Shown here: in pieces, positions 1 to 9,484 of the stretch | Position numbering within the stretch: position 1 is the first letter of the stretch | How the letters are laid out: the number at the start of each line of letters is the position of its first letter | Source of the DNA: JAGQPD01 sp020426865 | GTDB taxonomy: Bacteria; Planctomycetota; Planctomycetia; Pirellulales; Pirellulaceae | Reading direction: 5' to 3' | Assembly (NCBI GenBank): GCA_041399065.1 | Contig: JAWKTN010000004.1 | Coordinates: 806,001 to 870,000, forward strand | DNA length: 64,000 nt | Notes under the pieces: model-generated | What the model was told of the DNA's origin: nothing | Databases searched by the model: none | Seen by the model: the letters and a program-made list of their open reading frames with translations, nothing else | Made by a program: the position numbers and the translations under genes

Positions 1-1600
1 CGACTTGGTCATCTGTTGATAGTGGCCCGAGGCTACCAAAAATTGAGCGCCGCCAGGCGGCGCCTTTCGGCGCTGGCGTCCCCCGGTTGTCGATGGAGAC
101 CACGAGATAGCCCATGTCGGCGACGACACGATGAAAGTGACTTTGAGCGGCCCCCCACTCATCGAGGACGGTCTGCGCATACGGTTCGCCGTAAACGTAA
201 ATGAACACAGGGTACTTTTTCGAGGGATCAAAGTCATTTGGTTTCATCAACCAAGCATCGAATGAAACACCGTCCTCGATCTCGAGCTGCAGAAACTCCG
301 TGGGCTGCGCGATCCACTGCCTGCTAGTCGCAAGCAGATCGGCGTTGTCCTCCAGCATGCGGATGGTGCGATGGGAAGGTAATTCGACCAGGTCGGTTAC
401 CGGCGGAGTGTCGAACGTGGAGTAAGTATGGAAGGCCCATTTGACATCGGGAGAAAAAACGTAATCATGCGTGCCAGGCTGATCCCTGGGGCTGACGGGA
501 GTTAGATCCCCGTTGCCATCCAACGGTACGTAATAGAGAAACTTCTGTGTCGCGTTTTCAGGCGAGGCGTAAAAATAGAACCAACCGTTGGCTTCGTCGA
601 CCTGGCCGCGATCAACGATGTCATAATCGCCGGGCGTTAGCACAGCGAGCTGCTCGCCTTTGCGATCATAAAGAAAGGCATGTCGCCAACCATCCTGTTC
701 GCTGATGACGATGAACGCGTTGCCGCTACGAACCCAAAGGAGCCCCGAGTTCTTCTCCTGACTGCCTACCGCCCAAGCGTCATTCGTCTCGTGAAAGATC
801 TGCGTGACGGTCCCCGCGTCGATATCGACGAGCAAGAACGTTCGAGTGTCTCGGAAGCGACTCATGGTTTCGACAAGGACTTCGCGCGAGTTTCCTGCCC
901 ATTCCACCTGTCCTAAGTAAAAACCTTCCTCGGGAGACTCGATGGGTAGCCACTGGATTTCGTGCGTATCGACGTCGACGACCCCGACTCGCAGCTTTGA
1001 TATCTTTTCACCGACGCGTGCGAAACGGTGCTGATCGACATTCGGATAGGATGGGTCCGTCGGTTTTAAGACCGACCGGAGCCTGACATCTGTCTCATCG
1101 TGGTCGACAAATACCACACGTCTTCCATCAGGGCTCCACCCGAGCGAGCGAAACATGCTGTCACGTTCTTCATCGCAGCGCAACAATGTCTCGGTCTTTC
1201 CGGTGTGAACTTCGCGAACCACAACGTCACGTCCTTGGTACTGAAGAGTGTATCGGCCATCCAGGGATGTTTTCGAATCTCGCTGTGGCGTTGCTTGTTC
1301 CGCATCGGGCCTGCTTTTTCGGTTCCCGGAAACAACATCGTACACTGCACGTTGCGTCTCACCACTGTCACTATTGCGTTCGCGAACAACAAACCCAGAG
1401 CTATCAGAAAGCCATTCGGCATCGAATCGATTGCCACGAAGCTCTCCGCGTTCGTAGATCGCACGGATTCGCTCGTTCGTTGGTCCCCACCACTGAATTC
1501 GGCCGGACGGTTGAGCATGAAGGGAGTTGGCAGCCATCAAGCAACACGCAAGAGCCGCGGGGCAGACTACGGTGAAAAAAAGCAAAGCTGGCGATTTCAT
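1..1600 (-). CDS. S9 family peptidase (dipeptidyl-peptidase IV-like), 3' end off the left edge
   Basis: About 533 codons are readable from an ATG at 1598-1600 down to the window edge without a stop. The first ~30 residues form a signal peptide ending near SLHA-Q, so the product is exported. The bulk reads as the DPP IV N-terminal beta-propeller, with strands such as LGWSPDGRRVVFVD, VGVVDVDTHEIQWLPI and FYFYASPENATQKFLYYVPL. It then enters the alpha/beta-hydrolase domain at KYPVFIYVYGEPYAQTV and VSIDNRGTPAPKG, which match the run-in to the catalytic domain of this family. The Ser-Asp-His triad should lie beyond the edge and cannot be checked. The expected role is removal of N-terminal dipeptides from peptides in the periplasm. 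The gene is divergent from the short TolB-like remnant at 1642. Family call is firm; exact specificity is inferred. Confidence 0.85.
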   Translation of the reverse strand, partial: MKSPALLFFTVVCPAALACCLMAANSLHAQPSGRIQWWGPTNERIRAIYERGELRGNRFDAEWLSDSSGFVVRERNSDSGETQRAVYDVVSGNRKSRPDAEQATPQRDSKTSLDGRYTLQYQGRDVVVREVHTGKTETLLRCDEERDSMFRSLGWSPDGRRVVFVDHDETDVRLRSVLKPTDPSYPNVDQHRFARVGEKISKLRVGVVDVDTHEIQWLPIESPEEGFYLGQVEWAGNSREVLVETMSRFRDTRTFLLVDIDAGTVTQIFHETNDAWAVGSQEKNSGLLWVRSGNAFIVISEQDGWRHAFLYDRKGEQLAVLTPGDYDIVDRGQVDEANGWFYFYASPENATQKFLYYVPLDGNGDLTPVSPRDQPGTHDYVFSPDVKWAFHTYSTFDTPPVTDLVELPSHRTIRMLEDNADLLATSRQWIAQPTEFLQLEIEDGVSFDAWLMKPNDFDPSKKYPVFIYVYGEPYAQTVLDEWGAAQSHFHRVVADMGYLVVSIDNRGTPAPKGAAWRRSIFGSLGPLSTDDQV

Positions 1601-1641
1601 AGTGACGACTGCTCCCTGGGAGAAAGACGGACGGTGAACCG

Positions 1642-1890
1642 ATGGATCGACCATTTTTGCAGGACGAGCCGAATCTGCCAACACACGGCCCATTGATTGA
1701 CTGTCAGAATGAGCCACGGAACGAAATCGCCAACCAGGTTCCCTATCGCGACTACATCGGCTGCCGCCTGAAAACGCTGAACGTGGACACAGGCGACCGT
1801 CGAATGTCACTGGAGACGTCGCAGGTGATGGAAGCTCCCAACTGGCTTCTCGACAGGCGGCAGGTCGCGTTCGTTAGCAATTCGAACTGA
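1642..1890 (+). pseudogene. TolB/WD40-like beta-propeller fragment (remnant)
   Basis: An 82-codon frame ends at a TGA at 1888-1890. Its second half reads LNVDTGDRRMSLETSQ and MEAPNWLLDRRQVAFVSNSN, closely resembling one PD40 blade of TolB-family proteins, where EAPNWSPDG is usual. The SPDG motif is altered and only about one blade is present, with no signal peptide. Full TolB-like proteins in this phylum carry four to six such blades. I therefore read it as a truncated leftover. It could instead be a chance frame, since nothing around it supports expression. Confidence 0.4.
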
Positions 1891-1979
1891 GGATTCGAAA
1901 GACCAATTGGATTCCAGAGGTATGGGAACCATGTTGAGGGGAGCGTCGCGTTACTCGCGTCTCGAACCTTGCCGAATGT

Positions 1980-2741
1980 CTAATCGGCGTCCCTCTTGCG
2001 GCGAGCTAAACGCATTTCTTCAAGTTCCTTGATGAGTGGACGCCAATACCGCTGATCGGCTTTCCGCTCGGCAGCTTGTTCTTTGTCCAATTCTCGTTGC
2101 AATTTGGCGAGACTGGTACTTGATGTTGCACCAAGCAGCTGCCGCGTGTGTGTCATCTCTTTGAGCAGTTCAGGGTATTCGGCGGCAACGCAAATCAAGA
2201 CTTCCGGCGTGCGTGATTCTCGTAACCAGAATCGGATGCGGTCGTCCGTGGGGTCATCGCGGTGTTGGTCATAATGTGCGTCGACCAGCCGCTTGATCAT
2301 TGGCCAATCTTTGTCGCGTTGCGTTTTTTTGGCCCGTACGAGATCTTCAATTCCGAGCAATTCGTAGACGACGCCTTCCGCATCTTGGATCGTCGTACGC
2401 TGGTCCCATAGTGATTCGAAGTCACCGCAGCCACGCATTTTGGTCATGACGTCGAGTCGTATCCCAATAGCTTCGGGATGATTGCAGCGAAAATGAATCG
2501 CATGACCGCGATCGAGGTGCACCCAGTCCATGGGCGGGACGGCGATACAAACCGCCTGAAGATCATTAAGGGCGGCAGTGAGGCGATTTAAGTTGGCGTC
2601 CTGGGAAACGACAACAATATCGCAGTCCCGGCTAAACTCGGCCGCGCCGTAAAACACGCACGCCTGACCTCCCATAAGCAGGTGCCGGACTCCGTGAGAT
2701 GAAAGGGTCGAAAGGACTTTGACTATCGGGTTCGGGATCAA
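1980..2741 (-). CDS. Nucleotidyltransferase-fold protein (MNT/AbiEii-like)
   Basis: A 253-residue protein. Residues 18-45 carry the polymerase-beta-type nucleotidyltransferase core: a glycine pair in LLMGGQACVFYG, then an acidic pair in FSRDCDIVVV that should bind metal and NTP. A further acidic position may be in IGIRLDVMTKM. The C-terminal ~70 residues are charged and helical (AKLQRELDKEQAAERKADQ). Proteins of this fold act as MNT antitoxins, AbiEii-type toxins or stand-alone nucleotidyltransferases, and the sequence does not decide which. The start at 2741 is needed because the fold begins within the first 20 residues. That start overlaps the end of the small upstream gene by 110 bases on the same strand, which suggests translational coupling or a frameshift in the smaller gene. 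Confidence 0.75.
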   Translation of the reverse strand: MIPNPIVKVLSTLSSHGVRHLLMGGQACVFYGAAEFSRDCDIVVVSQDANLNRLTAALNDLQAVCIAVPPMDWVHLDRGHAIHFRCNHPEAIGIRLDVMTKMRGCGDFESLWDQRTTIQDAEGVVYELLGIEDLVRAKKTQRDKDWPMIKRLVDAHYDQHRDDPTDDRIRFWLRESRTPEVLICVAAEYPELLKEMTHTRQLLGATSSTSLAKLQRELDKEQAAERKADQRYWRPLIKELEEMRLARRKRDAD

Positions 2742-2886
2742 GGGAGCCTCCTACTCGAAGGTAGAACTGCCAGAGCTTCTTCGACTCTTCCCAACGCTCA
2801 AGTGGCGTAAGCCGATACCACTCGGTCCACGAATCTTCCCCTTCGCGAGAGTCGTTCAATTGCTGGAGTCGCTGCTCTGGCGTCAT
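2632..2886 (-). CDS. Small acidic protein upstream of and overlapping the nucleotidyltransferase
   Basis: 84 residues with a charged helical start (MTPEQRLQQLNDSREGEDSW) and a conserved-looking centre: ERWEESKKLWQFYLRVGGS, then LDPEPDSQSPFDPF. I know similar short planctomycete proteins with a GGSLDPEPDPQSPF-like motif encoded just before nucleotidyltransferases, so the two are probably a co-transcribed pair. The last ~25 residues (ISRSPAPAYGRSGVRV...) are read from DNA that also encodes the start of the partner. They look like out-of-frame sequence, so the true C-terminus may have been altered by a frameshift. Function is unknown; a toxin-antitoxin-like relationship is inference only. Confidence 0.55.
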   Translation of the reverse strand: MTPEQRLQQLNDSREGEDSWTEWYRLTPLERWEESKKLWQFYLRVGGSLDPEPDSQSPFDPFISRSPAPAYGRSGVRVLRRGRV

Positions 2887-3522
2887 GTCCCCATTGTACG
2901 CGTCGATCGCTCGTAGAGGAAGCGATCGGCCACGCCCCCAGCACGTGGATCAGATACTACGAGCGGATCCATGCCGTACTGGCGGCCGCGGTGCGCGTGT
3001 TGCGAATAGCACCTCTCCGGAACAACTCATATTTTGGGAAGCCCGTATTGCGACAGCCGCGGAAGTGCGACGCGAGCGGCTGCCAATCGCGACCGTCGAT
3101 GTAACGCGGGATGCACAGTCGTGCCTCCGTCAAGCGGAAAGCCGCATGAAAACGACCTAATCCAAAAGCCTTCCGCTGACCAGCCCGGGCGAGGCGGGTT
3201 GCGTGGCGGAAAACACATACCGACTGCAGTGCTCGGAGCTTGATGAACGCCCCTGACCTTCTCGGCACTATATTGCCATGTCTCCACGCCGACCCAAACC
3301 GCTGCGTAGAGCTTGCAGCATCAATTCTAATTCCATTCCGTTTGCCGGATCACGCAGTCGAAACCGGTGATGGGGGTCTGCATCGCCGCCAAAAAGTCGA
3401 CCGTGAAGCAGGCAGATCGCAATCGCCGGCTGAAGTGCTTGGGCAATCGTTGTGCAATAGATTTGTTCGCGAGTCCGCGAATTGATTATGAGAAAGATTG
3501 CGACAATTCCGGCGGCACGCGA
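2887..3522. other. Intergenic stretch with no supported gene
   Basis: About 640 bases between the divergent small gene start and the end of the sugar dehydrogenase gene. Short frames occur on both strands, but none has a recognisable domain, a good ribosome site or continuity with a neighbour. Nothing further is called. Confidence 0.5.
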
Positions 3523-5769
3523 TTACCCCAGCCGGTGACGCCGCCGAATATGCGAGACTGCGATGGCAGCCACCATGAGGATCATCGCCAATCCGGTCGG
3601 CTCGGGAACGGGTTGAGCCATGGGGAGCTGTTCGCCGAAGTGGTCCTTCCAAATGGTATAATCAGCGGCATCGATGACGCCGTTTCCGTTGCCATCGGCG
3701 TCCAATTCGGTGGTGGACCCGAAGGCGTCTTTCCATACCGTGTAGTCGGCCGCGTCGACGACACCGTTTCCGTTATAGTCTCCCAATAGCGGCTCGGCTA
3801 ATGATCGATACACCACGACCCCCAACATCCCGTCGGACTGTCCGTCTCTGAGAAAATCAAACACGAGGTCTTGTGTCCCGTTGGGATTAAACAACACCCC
3901 CAGATCGAACTTATCGCCGCCAAGAATCAGCGACGCTCCCTCTGGTTTCAGCTCACCGATTTGATTCGGATTCGAGAGTACCTCTTGCCAGTTGCCCCCG
4001 GCCGCCCCTTGATCCGACAAACTGTTCCATGTCGGCACCAGCGACCCGTCTTCGGACTGGACCGTATAGCCGTCAATACTGACGGAGCTTGGCGATTGGT
4101 TCTCCAGCACAGCGCGGCCCGTCGTCGGGTCAACGAGCAATACCAAGTTATTATGTCGCTTGTCGCCTTCATAGATAATTTCGGCTGGTTTGTCGGTGCC
4201 GTCCAACAACGCAAATCGCATGTTCAGATCTTCAAGCTCAACACCAAAAGGGACGTTCGACGGCGACTGGAAAATCGCCCCCAATGTGCGAGACTCTCCG
4301 GGAGCAAGCGTCGCACTGGCGGTCGGATTGAGTTCCCCTAACGAATTGGCATCAAGTACCCCGATCTCGCGCCAAGTACCGCCATCCAATCCTTGTTTTT
4401 CAAAACTGTTGAATTGATTGGCGTTGAGCGAGCCAACTTCAGAGAGGACAAAATACCCATCGAATTCGATAGGAGCGTTCGTCGTGTTCTGGACAACGGC
4501 CACACCGGTGGCGCGATCGATCCGCAATGCCAACCCTCCCGTCGGTTCGGGCGGTTCCTGATACAACTTGTAAATGCTGCCGCCGATGCTTACCAAATAC
4601 ATGTTCCCTTGATTGTCTTCCCCGAAAGAGACAATACTGCTGAGCGAACCAACGTCGGGCTGCAATTGGCTCGTCCAGTCGTGAAATGAATCTGGGACCA
4701 TCAGTCCCGTGGAGCGGTCGACTTCCAGTGACCACACGCGATTGTTGACGAAGTCGGAAAAGAAATACTGCCCTTGCACCCCGTCCGACTGAATAGGACC
4801 ACGGTAGACGATACCGCCAGTGACCGAGTTTCCTTGATCCGCACCGCCGCCATGGTGGTATGCGTAGACCGGATCGACCATGTCCGGCGTCTTAGGACCA
4901 CCAATCCCCCCCGTCGGCGTCGCCTCAAACCCTTCGCGAAGTCGCCAGCCAAAGTTATTCCCGCCGTCGCCGTTGGCAATGAAGTTCACCTCTTCCCACG
5001 TATCCTGGCCGACGTCGCCAATATACAAATCGCCGGTAGCACGATCAAAACTGGCCCGCCACGGATTCCGAAATCCGTACGCCCAAATCTCATCGCGCCC
5101 TGCCGTACCAACAAACGGATTGTCCGCTGGAATACCGTAATTCGCCCCAGGATCGCTCGGAAAATCGTCACGAGTCACGTCAATTCGCAAGACCTTCGCG
5201 AGTAACGAATTCAGATCCTGCCCACTACCATTCGGATCATGCTGATTGCCGCCATCCCCCAACGTGTAGTACAACATCCCATCCGGTCCAAAACCAATCC
5301 AATCACCGTTGTGAGCCGTATGAGGTTGCTCGACGTAAAGAATCTGCAACTCAGACGCCGGATCCAGTCCCGATCCGTCACTCTTCATCGAAAACCGTGA
5401 CAACCGGTTGTTCGGTCGTGGCGATTGATCCGTATACTGGACATAAACGTGTCCATTGCTATCAAAGTTGGGGTCGAAAGCCACGCCCACCAATCCACCG
5501 TCCTGCCCCGCTTGCACACGGTCCGTGATATCAAGAAATGGGGTCGCCAAAACCGAGCCCGTCGTTTGATCGTACGTTCGAATGCGACCATTTCGTTCAT
5601 ATACATAGAGATGGTCGTCGTCGAACGGATTGGTCGTCATCCCGATCGGCTGATTCAAACCGGACATCACGCGAATCGTGCTAATCGGTTGCGCAGCGGC
5701 AACTTGCACAACACACACGGTATTCAATGACAGCAATGCGAACACAATGACGCGGCGTAGACTTGGCAT
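3523..5769 (-). CDS. Secreted PQQ-dependent sugar dehydrogenase-like protein with dockerin and PEP-CTERM tail
   Basis: 748 residues. Signal peptide ~1-26 (ending VAAA-QP). Residues ~30-405 form the six-bladed glucose/sorbosone dehydrogenase (GSDH) propeller: LNQPIGMTTNPFDDDHLYVY, GGLVGVAFDPNF, HNGDWIGFGPDGMLYYTLGD, WAYGFRNPWRASFD. Family members oxidise sugars with PQQ, although many planctomycete copies are uncharacterised. Residues ~410-650 hold two related copies of a beta-rich module (LALRIDRATGVAVVQN and LVLLVDPTTGRAVLEN). Residues ~665-712 carry two dockerin-type calcium loops (GDYNGNGVVDAADYTVWKD and DGNGNGVIDAADYTIWKD). The end is a PEP-CTERM sorting signal: VPEP, one hydrophobic helix, then RRRHR. 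This predicts export and exosortase-dependent surface retention. It stands alone, convergent to nothing and followed by a 640-base gap. Confidence 0.88.
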   Translation of the reverse strand: MPSLRRVIVFALLSLNTVCVVQVAAAQPISTIRVMSGLNQPIGMTTNPFDDDHLYVYERNGRIRTYDQTTGSVLATPFLDITDRVQAGQDGGLVGVAFDPNFDSNGHVYVQYTDQSPRPNNRLSRFSMKSDGSGLDPASELQILYVEQPHTAHNGDWIGFGPDGMLYYTLGDGGNQHDPNGSGQDLNSLLAKVLRIDVTRDDFPSDPGANYGIPADNPFVGTAGRDEIWAYGFRNPWRASFDRATGDLYIGDVGQDTWEEVNFIANGDGGNNFGWRLREGFEATPTGGIGGPKTPDMVDPVYAYHHGGGADQGNSVTGGIVYRGPIQSDGVQGQYFFSDFVNNRVWSLEVDRSTGLMVPDSFHDWTSQLQPDVGSLSSIVSFGEDNQGNMYLVSIGGSIYKLYQEPPEPTGGLALRIDRATGVAVVQNTTNAPIEFDGYFVLSEVGSLNANQFNSFEKQGLDGGTWREIGVLDANSLGELNPTASATLAPGESRTLGAIFQSPSNVPFGVELEDLNMRFALLDGTDKPAEIIYEGDKRHNNLVLLVDPTTGRAVLENQSPSSVSIDGYTVQSEDGSLVPTWNSLSDQGAAGGNWQEVLSNPNQIGELKPEGASLILGGDKFDLGVLFNPNGTQDLVFDFLRDGQSDGMLGVVVYRSLAEPLLGDYNGNGVVDAADYTVWKDAFGSTTELDADGNGNGVIDAADYTIWKDHFGEQLPMAQPVPEPTGLAMILMVAAIAVSHIRRRHRLG

Positions 5770-5947
5770 GGAACGGCTACCTCTTCATTCCTGCAATTGT
5801 TGGCAATAGCAAATCGACTGAACGACGAGAATAAAACTCGGGCCGCTGTCGATTGTCGCTCGCGGCACGCAGAAATGCAAGGATTTTCTACCACACCCTC
5901 ACGTATTCTTCACAAATGGAGCAGCTACTTCTTTATACAGTTGTTTG

Positions 5948-6856
5948 CTATCGACCTGCGCCGCTCGCGTCCGGCGTATCGGTCCCCGTATTGTTTCCCG
6001 GACGGGTCGATGACGGATCCGACAATCGCCGTGGCGCGTGAAAAGCGGCTTTCGTATCGTTTTGAGTCATCATCCACTGCTCCAGCTGCCCGTGCATTTC
6101 GCGAACCCGTTGAGCGAATTCCGACCGTGCCGCCAGATTATTCAGCTCATTCGGATCCTCCTGAAGATCATACAACTCCAGTTCCGGACGCTCGTGATAA
6201 CGCCGCACGACGTCTCCCAACAATGCGTCTGCCTTTGTCACGTCCGTGTAATACCGCGTGCGGAACTCACGCGTTTCTGCCGTATCAATGAACGTTTCTG
6301 GCAAGTGAACTTGTTCCGGATCGTATCCTTCCAAGTCCGGCCAGGGCACATGGGGTTCATGAGTCCCCACGAACATGCATAGCGGTTTCGGTCGATCGCG
6401 GTTGCGCAAGAAGGTCTCAATAAACTCAGCCGAGTGTCTTCGATCGTACACATCAAAGCCGTGACGTTTCACGTCTTCCGGTCCGTGGGCCACCTTGCCA
6501 AACGCTACTGTCTGATAACCTAACCTTTGAAGTACAGCCGGAAGCGATGCCACGTTGTCGCGTTTGAACGAATGGTTGGCTTCGGCACCATTCCGAGCCG
6601 GCATTAATCCTGTCAATAATGCCGCACGGCTCGGTGCACACGAGGGAGACGCTACCAATGCCCGCTCAAACGTCATGCCCACATCGGCCAAACGTTGCAT
6701 ATTCGGTGTTCGCACGTCGGCCGCACCATACGGTTGGCTATCCAGGCAACCATGATCGTCGGACAGAAATACGACGAAGTCAGGCATTTCGGCCGCCGGT
6801 GCCAGGGCGACTATCGAACTGAACAGCAACAAACCGCCAAACGCCTTCCAACACAT
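5948..6856 (-). pseudogene. Sulfatase with internal in-frame deletion (probably inactive)
   Basis: From an ATG at 6854-6856 (alternative 6880) the frame gives 302 residues; full family members run about 470-500. A signal peptide precedes AAEMPDFVVFLSDDHG, which holds the first metal-binding aspartates. The formylglycine signature is intact at SCAPSRAALLTGLMPARNG. The text runs normally to RYYTDVTKADALLGD. It then jumps directly to VVRRYHERPELELYDLQEDP, which belongs near the C-terminus. The missing ~180 residues include the second metal site (the SDHG/SDNG element) and the substrate pocket. The frame remains open across the join, so the deletion is not visible as a stop or frameshift. It is divergent from the iduronate-2-sulfatase-like gene, with 81 bases between starts. 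Confidence 0.82.
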
Positions 6857-6937
6857 GCTATACTGCCTGATTACAACCATTCTCGCACGTCGAACTTTCT
6901 CGCACGTCGACGATATTGCCCTAAGGAAAATCTTCAT

Positions 6938-8452
6938 ATGTTGATCCTCGCGGTCCCAGCAAGGCGTGAACGCTATTGGTTGGCAGTCGTAATGCTGTTT
7001 GGCTTGGCGCGTGTGGCCGTATCCATCGAACGGCCAAACGTCCTCATGATTCTGGTCGACGACCTGAAACCGAACCTTGGTTGCTATGGCGACTCGCTGG
7101 CCCATACCCCCAACATCGACGCACTGGCTGCTCGTGGCATGCGGTTTGACATGGCATACTGCAACCAAGCGGTTTGTGCCCCCTCGCGCTTCACGCTGAT
7201 GTTAGGGTCACATTCCACGTCAACCGGTCTGTATGGGTTAGGAAGTCAGCTGCGTCAACTTGTGCCGGATGCGGTTACCTTGCCGCAATACTTCGGCAAG
7301 TTTGGTTACCGAACCGAATCGCTGGGAAAGGTGTTTCATATTGGACACGGCAATCACGGCGATTCCGATTCGTTCATGGTTGAGCACTACCATGAAAAGG
7401 TCATTGAATACGTCTTACCAGCCAGCACGGACGGCGGACAACTAACTCGGGAAGAAGCGTATTTTACCAACCAACGGCTTGGCGAAATCGGCTCCCTTCC
7501 ACGCGGTGCCGCGTTCGAAGCTCCGGACGTTGACGACGATGCCTATGCTGACGGCCGCGTGGCTGCTGAAGCTATCCGCCGCGTGCAGGCGGCCCAACGA
7601 CGTCGCTCCGAAAACGACACTCCATTTTTTATTGCCGTTGGATTCGCGCGGCCTCACATGCCGTTTAGCGCCCCCAGAAAATACTGGGATATGCACGATC
7701 CTTCTCGGTTCCCCCCGCCCAGCGTTGAAACACCGCCGGTCGACGCTCCCAAAGTTGCCGGTAAACGGAACGGGGAACTGGCCAACTACCGACCCGTTCC
7801 CCCGGACGGAGTTGTCAATGCCGAACTGCGTCGTACGTTAGTTCACGGTTACTACGCCAGCTGCAGTTTCGTCGACGCACAGATCGGCAAGGTCCTGCAC
7901 GAACTCCGACAACTCGAGTTGGAAAAAAACACCGTCGTCGTTTTATGGGGAGACCACGGCTTTCACCTGGGCGACCACGGCTACTGGACGAAGCATACCA
8001 ATTACGAACAAGCCACCCGCATCCCGATCATCATTGTGGCGCCCGGCATCACACAACCAGGCTCGTCCACTCGGCAGCTGGCCGAAAGCGTTGACATCTA
8101 TCCGACACTTGCTGAATTGGCAGGTCTTGCAGCTCCGCCAGGTCCCCAATCGATCGACGGAGTGAGTCTTGTGCCAGTCCTCCGGAACTCGGATGTGCGA
8201 GTCCGCGATCATGCCTATCACGTCTATCCCAATGCAAAACTCGGTCGCGCCATCCGCACGGATCGCTACCGGCTGGTCGAATGGCGCAACCCAGTCGATC
8301 CGCCCGAATCGGCTGAATGGGAATTGTACGACTACCAGACCGATCCAGACGAACGGGTGAATGTCGCTGAAAAACATCCTGATGTCGTCGCCCACCTGCG
8401 AGCTCGACTGGCATCCTACCCCCAATCGGTAAAGCGCAATCGAAATCGCTGA
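6938..8452 (+). CDS. Iduronate-2-sulfatase-like sulfatase
   Basis: 504 residues from the ATG at 6938, chosen because AAGGA lies at 6923-6927 and a hydrophobic leader (YWLAVVMLFGLARVAVS) follows. Metal site one is in VLMILVDDLKPNLGCYGD. The formylglycine motif is CNQAVCAPSRFTLMLGS. The second metal site is VLWGDHGFHLGDHGYWTKH, and the ATRIPIIIVAPG element that follows is typical of the iduronate-2-sulfatase branch. The C-terminus has the usual WELYDYQTDPDERVNVAE. The expected role is desulfation of sulfated polysaccharides in the periplasm after maturation by a formylglycine-generating enzyme not present here. All catalytic elements appear intact. Substrate is not predictable from the sequence. 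Confidence 0.9.
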   Translation: MLILAVPARRERYWLAVVMLFGLARVAVSIERPNVLMILVDDLKPNLGCYGDSLAHTPNIDALAARGMRFDMAYCNQAVCAPSRFTLMLGSHSTSTGLYGLGSQLRQLVPDAVTLPQYFGKFGYRTESLGKVFHIGHGNHGDSDSFMVEHYHEKVIEYVLPASTDGGQLTREEAYFTNQRLGEIGSLPRGAAFEAPDVDDDAYADGRVAAEAIRRVQAAQRRRSENDTPFFIAVGFARPHMPFSAPRKYWDMHDPSRFPPPSVETPPVDAPKVAGKRNGELANYRPVPPDGVVNAELRRTLVHGYYASCSFVDAQIGKVLHELRQLELEKNTVVVLWGDHGFHLGDHGYWTKHTNYEQATRIPIIIVAPGITQPGSSTRQLAESVDIYPTLAELAGLAAPPGPQSIDGVSLVPVLRNSDVRVRDHAYHVYPNAKLGRAIRTDRYRLVEWRNPVDPPESAEWELYDYQTDPDERVNVAEKHPDVVAHLRARLASYPQSVKRNRNR

Positions 8453-8514
8453 CATATCGCGTCCCTCGGTCTCTCCGAGTCGAGGAAGTCACGAAGACGA
8501 GTGACGCAGACGCG

Positions 8515-9429
8515 TTACCTATCCAGCGAGTCTGTCTTGTCGGTTCCTGCCGACAGCATTTGCTTCCGCTGGCGAATGATGGCCTGCGCATCCTCAGGAA
8601 CACGATCGGAATCAACGTACTTGGCCAGATCTCGCAGTGCAAGCACTTGATAATGATGGACAGCCAGATATCGCATAAGCGCGGCAAAATTTTCCTGAGG
8701 CGTGTTTACCCAGCTGTGAGCAGTGTCCGGGACGCCGTGAAATTGCAGGATCGCGACCCGACCGTCTTTTGCCTGCTCGACAGCTTGCGTTAAGTCATCG
8801 AGCGTCCACGTCGGGCGAGCGTCACCGGCGGATGGTAGTAACAGCGGATGATCCTGGCCTGGTTCATAGGCAAACCCGCGCCCTGCTTCGTACGGATACT
8901 CCGGCGCTCCGCCCCGGCGGGCAAAACGAATTCCGTGCTGGCGCAATACTGAAAACCCTTTCTCTGTCGTTGCATTTCCCGGCCACGCAAAAGTAATCGG
9001 TGCAGGTATGCCGTGTTCCTGGCAACGCTGCTCGATTCCCCGCAGCTGCTCGTCCAATTGTACTACTGTATTGTCAGTGATCCCCAAATGATCGCGGGTG
9101 TGATTGCCAATCTCAAAACCATCGTTATGCAACTGCTTGATCTCGTCCCACGACATATATTCTCGTTTGTTCGTTGGGAAATCGAATCCTTCCGTGATGA
9201 AAAAGGTGGCTTTAAAGCCATACTTGATTAACAACGGCCGTACGATCGTGAAGTGTGACTTTGACGAATCGTCAAACGTTAGCACAACCAGTTTGTCGGG
9301 AATGGGTGTGAGGTTCAGCGCCGCCGCAGGCGGCAAATCGACTTGCCCGTGCGCCATGCCTGCGCGAAACAATGCGACAAACAGTAGTAATGCTCCGCAA
9401 TGGATTGCCCAACGGTTCCACGTTTTCAT
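8515..9429 (-). CDS. Secreted polysaccharide deacetylase (NodB homology)
   Basis: 304 residues from the ATG at 9427-9429; an upstream start at 9465 would only add residues before the signal peptide. Signal peptide ~1-29 (WAIHCGALLLFVALFRAGMA-HG). The NodB domain shows motif 1 as VVLTFDDSSKSH (catalytic and metal aspartates), motif 2 as GNHTRDH (the H-x3-H zinc pair), and the later FAWPGNATTEKG and ILQFHGVPD elements. The reaction is removal of N- or O-acetyl groups from carbohydrate polymers. It is last in a same-strand run after the CRTAC1 lipoprotein and a small lipoprotein, with a 55-base gap to the latter, so shared transcription is plausible. Confidence 0.88.
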   Translation of the reverse strand: MKTWNRWAIHCGALLLFVALFRAGMAHGQVDLPPAAALNLTPIPDKLVVLTFDDSSKSHFTIVRPLLIKYGFKATFFITEGFDFPTNKREYMSWDEIKQLHNDGFEIGNHTRDHLGITDNTVVQLDEQLRGIEQRCQEHGIPAPITFAWPGNATTEKGFSVLRQHGIRFARRGGAPEYPYEAGRGFAYEPGQDHPLLLPSAGDARPTWTLDDLTQAVEQAKDGRVAILQFHGVPDTAHSWVNTPQENFAALMRYLAVHHYQVLALRDLAKYVDSDRVPEDAQAIIRQRKQMLSAGTDKTDSLDR

Positions 9430-9484
9430 CGTACTGATTCCCTGTTGGTGACCTTCGCTTCGCACACACTATTCCCCCCGGCGG

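Noticed and set aside
1066..1696. Overlapping frames of 69-198 residues on both strands
   Set aside because: They lie inside the dipeptidyl-peptidase gene, whose own frame is continuous from 1600 to the edge and carries clear family motifs.
2957..3287. Minus-strand frames of 86 and 103 residues in the gap after the nucleotidyltransferase pair
   Set aside because: No domain, no ribosome site and low-complexity arginine-rich text; I could not support either as a gene.
6695..6937. Longer start for the iduronate-2-sulfatase-like gene
   Set aside because: The extra 81 residues are antisense to the other sulfatase's signal region. The ATG at 6938 has a ribosome site and leads directly into the signal peptide.
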